This document shows positions 59,062 through 64,000 of a DNA stretch of 64,000 nucleotides, piece after piece. The notes beneath the pieces are model-generated. The model ran no database searches and had not been told where the DNA came from. It saw only the letters and a list, made by a program, of their open reading frames with translations. The number at the start of each line of letters is the position of its first letter. The stretch's first letter is position 1. This DNA is from JAIEPT01 sp038217425. Lineage in GTDB: Bacteria; Planctomycetota; Planctomycetia; Gemmatales; Gemmataceae. Where the stretch lies: the NCBI GenBank assembly GCA_038217425.1, contig JBBQPM010000003.1, positions 62,001 through 126,000 of the forward strand, read 5' to 3'. The position numbers were made by a program, and so were the translations under genes.

Positions 59062-60333
59062 ATGAACCCGCTGCGCTGGCTCACGTCCCTGTTCGCGCTC
59101 AAATCTGTTCCCGTCGCCGCCGCGGCCTCCTGGCCGCTCGACGCCTACCGCAAACATCGCGCTCCCAGCGCCAACGATCTCCTCGCGGAACTCAAGAACA
59201 CCGCCTGGACCTGCGCCGGCATCAACGCCTCCGTCTGCGCCGCCTTCGCCCCGCGCCTCTACGTCCGCACCGAGCCCGGCCAACCCCGCCCCCGCTGCCT
59301 CACCGTCCCCGCGCCCAAGTCCCTCCTCACCCCGCAGGCGTCTGTGGAAGAGGTCGTCGACCATCCGGTGCTGACGCTCCTGCGCCAGGTCAACCCGGTC
59401 CACAACGCCTTCGATCTGCTCGAACTCACGCAAATGTCCCTCGAAGTCCTCGGCTCCGCCTATTGGCTCCTCGACGTCGATCCCGTGCTGGGCATCCCCT
59501 GCACTATCTGGCTGCTCCCCGCGCAGCTCGTCACCCCTCGGCGTCAACCCGGCAGTCCGCGCCTCGTCGACTTCTACGAATTTCGCGGCGAGAAGCTGAG
59601 CGAATACCCCGCCGACCGCGTCATCCACTTCCGTTTCCCCGACCCGCGCGACCCCTACGCCGCGGGCCTCAGTCCGCTCCGCGCCTGCTTCGAACAGGTC
59701 GCGCTCACCTCGGAATACGCGGCCATGAAACGCGCCATCTACGACAACGTCGGGTTGCCCAGCGTTCTCATCGCGCCGAAGGAGGCGATCGGCCCCACCG
59801 AACGCGATCGACTCGAAACGCAGTGGCAGCAAAAATTCCAGCGCGGCGGCCAGGGGCAGGCGCTGGTCGCGGACTCCGGGCTCGACGTCACGCTGCTGTC
59901 GCAATCGATGGGCGACCTGGCCGCCCTCGCGGATCAAAAGGCGACGAAGGAAGACATCGCGAACGCCTTCCACATCCCGCTGCCGTTCCTCTCCGGCGAC
60001 ACGAACCTCGCGAATCTGCAGGCCGCCGATCACCTGCACAAGACGCTGGCAATCGTGCCGCGACTTCGCCGTCGTGACGAGAAGTTGAACGAACAGTTGT
60101 TGCCGAAGTTCGACGCGACGGGGCGATTGTTTTTCGCGACGCCCGACCCGACGCCGGCGAATCAGCAGTTCGCGCTGGCGCAGGAGCAAGCGGATCTGCG
60201 CTGGGGCGTCCGCACCGTGAACGAGATTCGGACGGCACGCGGATTGGCGCCGGTCGCCTGGGGCGACGCGCCGCACCGCACCGTCGAAAGCCCAGGGATG
60301 GCTATCCCTGGGAACGCGCCCGGAAACGCGTGA
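59062..60333 (+). CDS. Phage portal protein with repeat-derived C-terminal tail
   Basis: 423 residues. The HK97-type portal pattern is clear: TAWTCAGINASVCAAF, WLLPAQLVTPRRQ, DRVIHFRFPDPRDPYAAGLSPL and a long helical wing with KATKEDIANAFHIPLPFL. It starts at 59062 after GAGG, 146 nt beyond the TPR stop. Residues 409-423 (ESPGMAIPGNAPGNA) and the stop codon come from the left part of the inverted repeat at 60286, so the original end of the gene was probably nearby and has been replaced or extended. Confidence 0.9.
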   Translation: MNPLRWLTSLFALKSVPVAAAASWPLDAYRKHRAPSANDLLAELKNTAWTCAGINASVCAAFAPRLYVRTEPGQPRPRCLTVPAPKSLLTPQASVEEVVDHPVLTLLRQVNPVHNAFDLLELTQMSLEVLGSAYWLLDVDPVLGIPCTIWLLPAQLVTPRRQPGSPRLVDFYEFRGEKLSEYPADRVIHFRFPDPRDPYAAGLSPLRACFEQVALTSEYAAMKRAIYDNVGLPSVLIAPKEAIGPTERDRLETQWQQKFQRGGQGQALVADSGLDVTLLSQSMGDLAALADQKATKEDIANAFHIPLPFLSGDTNLANLQAADHLHKTLAIVPRLRRRDEKLNEQLLPKFDATGRLFFATPDPTPANQQFALAQEQADLRWGVRTVNEIRTARGLAPVAWGDAPHRTVESPGMAIPGNAPGNA

Positions 60334-60384
60334 ATCGGATGCCGATCTCGGCGCTTCCCCAGGGATAGCCATCCCTGGGCTTTC
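60286..60384. repeat. Long-armed inverted repeat, family GAAAGCCCAGGGAT, copy 3
   Basis: 99 nt, arms 60286-60312 and 60358-60384, each 27 nt and perfectly complementary around a 45-nt centre. Same length and GGCGCTTCCCCAGGG centre-right block as copy 2. It overlaps the last 15 codons and the stop of the portal gene. Confidence 0.96.
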
Positions 60385-60413
60385 CAACAACCTTCTCCCC
60401 ACGAGGCACGCCC

Positions 60414-61166
60414 ATGCTCAAACCCTACTTCGACACCGAAGGCCCCTTCGGCCTCCCCATGAAAGACCAACAAGCGCAGGCCCTGGAGATCCGCCTGCGC
60501 AGCCTCCCCCGCGACGACGCGTTCACGCTCCGCCGAGTTCCGCTCACGCGCGGCGTCGGCCAGGTGCAGCCGAGAGGACGCTGCGACGTCTCGTGGATCA
60601 CCGAGCAGGCGCCCGACCGCGCCGGCGACGTCGTCCTCGCGGCCGGCATGGACGATTCGCACTTCGCGCTCAACCCGATCGTGACGCTCAACCACGAGTA
60701 CCGCAAGCCGCCGGTCGGCCGGTCGCTGTGGCGCAAACGCGCGAAGGAGGGAACGCTGATCGGCGTCAAGGCGAAGACGCACTATCCGCCGCGACCCGAG
60801 GCGTGGACCGAAACCTCCTGGCCCCCCGACGCCGCGTTCGCACTCGTGACGTCGGGGCTCTTGCTCGGCAAAAGCATCGGCTTCATCCCGCTCAAGTTGC
60901 ACGCCCCGACGGCCCAGGAGATCGCCCGCAATCCGCACTGGAAGAACGTCCGTCACGTGATTGAAGAATGGCTCCTCGCCGAGTATGCGTGCTGTTACTT
61001 ACCAATGCAGCCCAACGCCGTCGTCGAGCAGATCACGAAAGCGCAGCCGCTGGCGTTCACGTCGCTGTCGGAACTCCAGCGCCGCGCGGGAAATCTGTTG
61101 AGCGACGAGGGTTTCGTGTCATCCGCGCTGGCCCGTGCGGTGAGTCGGGCACGCGGCGTTATCTAA
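60414..61166 (+). CDS. HK97-family prohead protease
   Basis: 250 residues. The herpesvirus-like serine protease landmarks are present: VSWITEQAPDRAGDVV, the catalytic histidine in TLNHEYRKPPVG and the serine in GLLLGKSIGF. Such enzymes mature the capsid by cleaving scaffold and capsid protein. The gene follows the portal gene as expected for a head module, with GAGG before the ATG. The repeat at 61174 begins within 8 nt of its stop. Confidence 0.9.
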   Translation: MLKPYFDTEGPFGLPMKDQQAQALEIRLRSLPRDDAFTLRRVPLTRGVGQVQPRGRCDVSWITEQAPDRAGDVVLAAGMDDSHFALNPIVTLNHEYRKPPVGRSLWRKRAKEGTLIGVKAKTHYPPRPEAWTETSWPPDAAFALVTSGLLLGKSIGFIPLKLHAPTAQEIARNPHWKNVRHVIEEWLLAEYACCYLPMQPNAVVEQITKAQPLAFTSLSELQRRAGNLLSDEGFVSSALARAVSRARGVI

Positions 61167-61173
61167 AAAAAGG

Positions 61174-61269
61174 AAGCCACAGAGGGCACAGAGAGCACGG
61201 AGTCGAAAAGAGCGAAACTCCTTTCGGTTCTCTTGCATTTCTCAGTGTTCTCTGTGACCTCTGTGGCTT
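61174..61269. repeat. Inverted repeat, AAGCCACAGAGG family, copy 1
   Basis: Arms at 61174-61198 and 61245-61269 (25 nt, two mismatches) around a 46-nt centre, between the protease and capsid genes. Confidence 0.9.
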
Positions 61270-61383
61270 ATTCGTTCTTCGAACCAAACAGTCTCAAAAT
61301 CGCGGCGACGTCGCCCTTGACCGGGCGACCCGTCCGCGCTACGCCGACGCTTTTTTCATCCCCCCATCACCGGAGGTCTCGCC

Positions 61384-62652
61384 ATGTTCGTGCAACTCAC
61401 CAAGGAATTTCTGGGCAAACCCGCGGGCGAACGGATCGACGTCGCCGACGCCGACGCTCAGCATCTCATCGCCCAGAACATCGCCCAGGCGGTCGACGGC
61501 GATCCGCTGGCGCCGATGATCGAACGCTCGCTCGAGCGCGCCCTCGCCAAGGCGCTGCAGAAACGCGGTGCCGCCCCTCTCGTCGGCGATCTCAGCGGCG
61601 ATCCCCGCGCCGGCTTCAAAACCTTCGGCGACTTCGCCCTCGCCGTCCGCGACGCGTGCCAGCCCGGCAAACGCCCCGACGACCGTCTCAGCATGATGCA
61701 GAAATCCCCCGCCGGCCTCAACGAAACGACCAACGCCGACGGCGGTTTCCTCGTCCCCACGGAGTTCTCGCAGAAGCTGCTCCAGCGCGTCTTCAGCAAC
61801 AACAACCTCCTGGGCATGACCGACACCTACACCGTGGCCGGCAACAGCATCGCCTTCCCCAAAAATGCCGAGACGTCGCGCGCCAACGGCTCGCGCTGGG
61901 GCGGCGTCCGCGCCTACTGGCGCGAAGAAGGCGAACAGGCCACCGCCTCCAAGCCGACCTTCGGGCGCCTGCAGCTCACCCTCAAGAAACTCTTCGTCCT
62001 CGTCCACGCCTCCGACGAACTCCTGGCCGACACCCAGGGGCTCGCGCTGGAGCAATACCTCCTCCGCGTCGCCGGCGACGAAATCAACTTCGTCGTCAGC
62101 GACAGCATCGTGAACGGCACCGGCTCCGGTCAACCGACCGGCATCCTCGGCTCGGCGTGCCTGGTCACCGTCGCCAAGGAGACCGGCCAGGCGGCGGCGA
62201 CTCTCAACTCCGCCAACATCACCAAAATGTGGAGCCGACTCTTCGCCCCCTGCCGCTCCAATGCCGTCTGGCTCATGAACCAGGACGTCGAGGAACAACT
62301 CCTCAACATGACCGTCGGCACCGGCTCCGGCCTCACCGCGTACCTGCCCCCCGGCGGGCTCTCCGCCAAGCCGTACGCCACGCTCCTCGGCCGACCCGTC
62401 ATGCCGATCGAATGGTGCCCCACGCTCGGCACGACCGGCGACATCCTGCTCGCCGACTTGCGCCATTACGTCACCGTCACCAAGGGCATGATCGAGTCGG
62501 CCCTGTCGATCCACCTCCGCTTCGACTACGACGAATCGACCTTCCGCTTCATCTTCCGCGTCGACGGCCAACCGTGGTGGTCGGCGCCCCTCACGCCCTA
62601 CAAGGGCTCCAGCACGCAGTCGTGCTTCGTCGCCCTCGCCACCCGTGCGTGA
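61384..62652 (+). CDS. HK97-fold major capsid protein
   Basis: 422 residues. The N-terminal 125 residues are a helical region with a processing-type linker, then the HK97 core: GGFLVPTEFSQKLLQRVF, DTYTVAGNSIAFPKNAETS, WGGVRAYWREEGEQATASKPTFGRL, KKLFVLVHASDELLADT, and the late GRPVMPIEWCPTLGTTGDILLADL. It would form the capsid shell. CGGAGGTC lies 8 nt before the ATG. The gene order protease-capsid is normal. Confidence 0.93.
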   Translation: MFVQLTKEFLGKPAGERIDVADADAQHLIAQNIAQAVDGDPLAPMIERSLERALAKALQKRGAAPLVGDLSGDPRAGFKTFGDFALAVRDACQPGKRPDDRLSMMQKSPAGLNETTNADGGFLVPTEFSQKLLQRVFSNNNLLGMTDTYTVAGNSIAFPKNAETSRANGSRWGGVRAYWREEGEQATASKPTFGRLQLTLKKLFVLVHASDELLADTQGLALEQYLLRVAGDEINFVVSDSIVNGTGSGQPTGILGSACLVTVAKETGQAAATLNSANITKMWSRLFAPCRSNAVWLMNQDVEEQLLNMTVGTGSGLTAYLPPGGLSAKPYATLLGRPVMPIEWCPTLGTTGDILLADLRHYVTVTKGMIESALSIHLRFDYDESTFRFIFRVDGQPWWSAPLTPYKGSSTQSCFVALATRA

Positions 62653-62677
62653 TGTCGTTTCGCAAACAAATGCAATT

Positions 62678-62759
62678 CAAGCCACAGAGGTCACAGAGAG
62701 AAGCATGAAGAGGCCGATTGCGTTTTTTTCTCTGTGTCCTCTGTGACCTCTGTGGCTTG
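62678..62759. repeat. Inverted repeat, AAGCCACAGAGG family, copy 2
   Basis: Arms at 62678-62698 and 62739-62759 (21 nt, perfect) around a 40-nt centre between capsid and the next gene; the same arm sequence as at 61174. Confidence 0.92.
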
Positions 62760-62792
62760 TTCGTCTTTGCCCACCCTTTTCGGAGCAATTTC

Positions 62793-63413
62793 ATGGCCAG
62801 TGAAATTCAGTATGCCCACTCCGCCAGCAGCGAAACCTTGTACGCCATCGTGCGGTCCCGGGATGCCCTGGTGCTGCAGCCGTCGATCCCGGGGTTCGTC
62901 GCTTACAACGGTGCGTTCCGCAACGACTACGCCATCCCGCTCGCCGAGCAGGGGTCCTCGCAGCACTACGTCGGCTCGATCCCCGCTATCGACGCCGGTT
63001 GGTATCACGTCGCCGTCTACCACCAGGCCGGCGGCAGCGTCGCGGAGAGCGATCCGCCGTTGTTCCAGGGAGTCTTCTCCTGGAGCGGCGCCGTCCTGAT
63101 GAGCCTCGCCGATATCGTCGCCAAGTTGCCCTCGGCCCTGGTCTCTGGCAACATCGCCGCGTCCGTTCAAGATCTGCCGACGGCACTTCAGAACGCCCTC
63201 AGCGACAATCTCCTCGACCGCGCCCACGCCATCGAAACCGACTTCACCCTGCGCCAGACGCTCCGCCTGCTCTTGGCCGCCCTGGCCGGGAAACTCTCCG
63301 GCGCCGGCGGCACGAGCATCGCCGTCCGCGACGTCAACGATTCCAAAAACCGCATCCAGGCCACGGTCGACGCCCTCGGCAATCGCACCGCCCTCACCCT
63401 CGACGCGAGCTAA
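62793..63413 (+). CDS. Phage-cluster protein of unknown function
   Basis: 206 residues starting MASEIQYAHSASSETLYAIV with GGAG 8 nt upstream; the longer frame to 62718 would translate the repeat and is rejected. It is strand-rich with a C-terminal half of amphipathic helices (SLADIVAKLPSALV, DLPTALQNALSDNLLDRA). The position after the capsid gene suggests a head-completion or decoration protein, which I infer from context alone. Confidence 0.7.
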   Translation: MASEIQYAHSASSETLYAIVRSRDALVLQPSIPGFVAYNGAFRNDYAIPLAEQGSSQHYVGSIPAIDAGWYHVAVYHQAGGSVAESDPPLFQGVFSWSGAVLMSLADIVAKLPSALVSGNIAASVQDLPTALQNALSDNLLDRAHAIETDFTLRQTLRLLLAALAGKLSGAGGTSIAVRDVNDSKNRIQATVDALGNRTALTLDAS

Positions 63414-63416
63414 ACC

Positions 63417-63563
63417 ATGTTTCCCCCCGCGTATTTTCCGCCGCCGCTGTTCACGCCGAGCTACTTCCCGCCCGGCTTCCCGACGACCCCGACCTGCGTC
63501 GTCCGCCTGCTGCTGGTCTGGCAGCCGACGCTCCCCTTCGCCCTTTCCCTCCGAGGATCCCCC
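63417..63563 (+). other. YFPP-rich leader in frame with the following gene
   Basis: Translating from the ATG at 63417 gives MFPPAYFPPPLFTPSYFPPG, a tract of repeated (aromatic)-F-P-P units, before entering the next gene in frame. Small proteins of this kind occur in planctomycete phage-like clusters as separate genes. Here no stop intervenes, so it could be an N-terminal extension, a separate peptide with internal restart at 63564, or not translated. Confidence 0.4.
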
Positions 63564-63908
63564 ATGGACAAAACGCTACGACTGATTCGCGCCCAGGATG
63601 TCGTACTCGAGGGAAAGTTGACGCCGCCCGGCTCGATCGCGGGCTGGTCGCTCGCCTTCACGGTGCGCGATTGCCTGGGGGGAACGCTCGTCCTCAGCAA
63701 GACGACGGCGGCAGGTATTTCAATCGCCGACGCGGGCCGCGGCGTGATTCGCATCACGCTCGCCAGGTTGGATACGGCGAGTCTGGAGCCGTCGATCAAC
63801 CTGGGCGTCGGCGCCGGGTACGTCTGGGACGTGAAGCGCACCGACGTCGGCCACAACCTGGTGCTGGCGCGCGGGCAACTCGTGCTCGAGCGCGAAGTCA
63901 CCGCCTAA
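63564..63908 (+). CDS. Small phage-cluster protein of unknown function
   Basis: 114 residues from MDKTLRLIRAQDVVLEGKLT with GAGGA 8 nt upstream, the stronger start; an in-frame ATG lies at 63417. Repeated strands (GWSLAFTVRDCLGGTLVLSKT, GRGVIRITLARLDTASLEP) suggest a beta-sandwich such as a baseplate, spike or tail-tube-associated domain. Function is not assignable from sequence alone. Confidence 0.65.
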   Translation: MDKTLRLIRAQDVVLEGKLTPPGSIAGWSLAFTVRDCLGGTLVLSKTTAAGISIADAGRGVIRITLARLDTASLEPSINLGVGAGYVWDVKRTDVGHNLVLARGQLVLEREVTA

Positions 63909-63927
63909 TTCTACAGCGCTATCTTCT

Positions 63928-63950
63928 CCCCTCTCCCTCCGGGAGAGGGG
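63928..63950. repeat. Palindromic CCCCTCTCCC / GGGAGAGGGG element
   Basis: A 23-nt hairpin (CCCCTCTCCC, 3-nt loop, GGGAGAGGGG) followed by CGGGGGTGAGGGG, a widespread intergenic pattern in high-GC bacteria. It follows the last gene and may end transcription. Confidence 0.7.
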
Positions 63951-64000
63951 CGGGGGTGAGGGGGAAATGGCTCAACTCTCAATAGCTCGGCTATTCCCCC

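Noticed and set aside
58900..60402. 500-residue minus-strand open frame over the portal gene
   Set aside because: Antisense shadow, extends through the inverted repeat and lacks a start signal.
61233..62708. 491-residue plus-strand open frame over the capsid gene
   Set aside because: Arginine-rich shadow frame; it starts inside a repeat, while the frame at 61384 gives the capsid core.

Overview
The window is a high-GC bacterial chromosome segment that looks planctomycetal, most likely Gemmataceae-like. The evidence is gene content: paired families almost restricted to that phylum (DUF1501, DUF1549/DUF1553 with an N-terminal CX4CH cytochrome motif, DUF1552 with DUF1592/DUF1588), an ECF sigma factor next to a giant Ser/Thr kinase with WD40 repeats, secreted PQQ-like propellers, and a 1389-residue TIM-barrel/LamG/dehydrogenase-propeller/cytochrome c fusion. 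No rRNA, tRNA, CRISPR array or transposase was recognised.

Layout. 1-3.9 kb: kinase (cut by the window edge) and its sigma factor. 4.1-7.7 kb: ferredoxin, SGNH-like secreted protein, aminotransferase, Rpn-like protein. 7.9-13.3 kb: three tandem paralogous secreted HEAT-repeat plus beta-propeller proteins. 13.4-17.7 kb: FKBP, orphan HicB, Der GTPase, LarB, beta-helix protein. 17.7-25.6 kb: a five-gene minus-strand operon in which every junction is a 4-nt overlap; it encodes a MoxR-type AAA+ ATPase, a protein joining a degenerate vWA domain to a propeller, a large TPR/propeller protein and two small partners. It matches the computationally described, functionally uncharacterised MoxR-vWA-beta-propeller (bpX) ternary class and is the best candidate here for a little-studied biological system. 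25.8-44.4 kb: an OFA-type MFS transporter and two planctomycete surface/cytochrome gene sets, one interrupted by an A/T-richer pentapeptide-repeat gene. 44.6-55.4 kb: GNAT, metallophosphoesterase, RmlD-like reductase, PilZ protein, a second zinc-finger/kinase gene that appears frameshifted, PAP2 phosphatase, QueA, a sulfite-oxidase-type molybdoenzyme and a secreted caspase-like protein with an EF-hand. 56.3-63.9 kb: a phage head module (terminase, portal, prohead protease, HK97 capsid, two small genes) with a host-like secreted TPR gene inside it; it runs towards the window end and no tail genes are visible.

A recurrent structure runs through the whole window: intergenic inverted repeats whose two arms are nearly always 25-27 bp, separated by about 10-65 nt, with unrelated sequences in most places but one shared family (arms beginning GAAAGCCCAGGGAT) at 49.2, 56.0 and 60.3 kb. 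They occur in divergent, tandem and convergent gaps, so they are not simply terminators. In three places they enter coding sequence: they supply the stop codon of larB and of the portal gene, and about 115 residues of the C-terminus of the PAP2 phosphatase.

Together the genes describe a cell with heavy investment in signalling (sigma factor, two kinases, PilZ), secreted or periplasmic propeller and cytochrome proteins, one probable conflict or stress-response ternary system, and an old or domesticated phage head cluster. Starts were chosen by Shine-Dalgarno-like sequences, signal peptides and overlaps; all functions are read from motifs without database searches.
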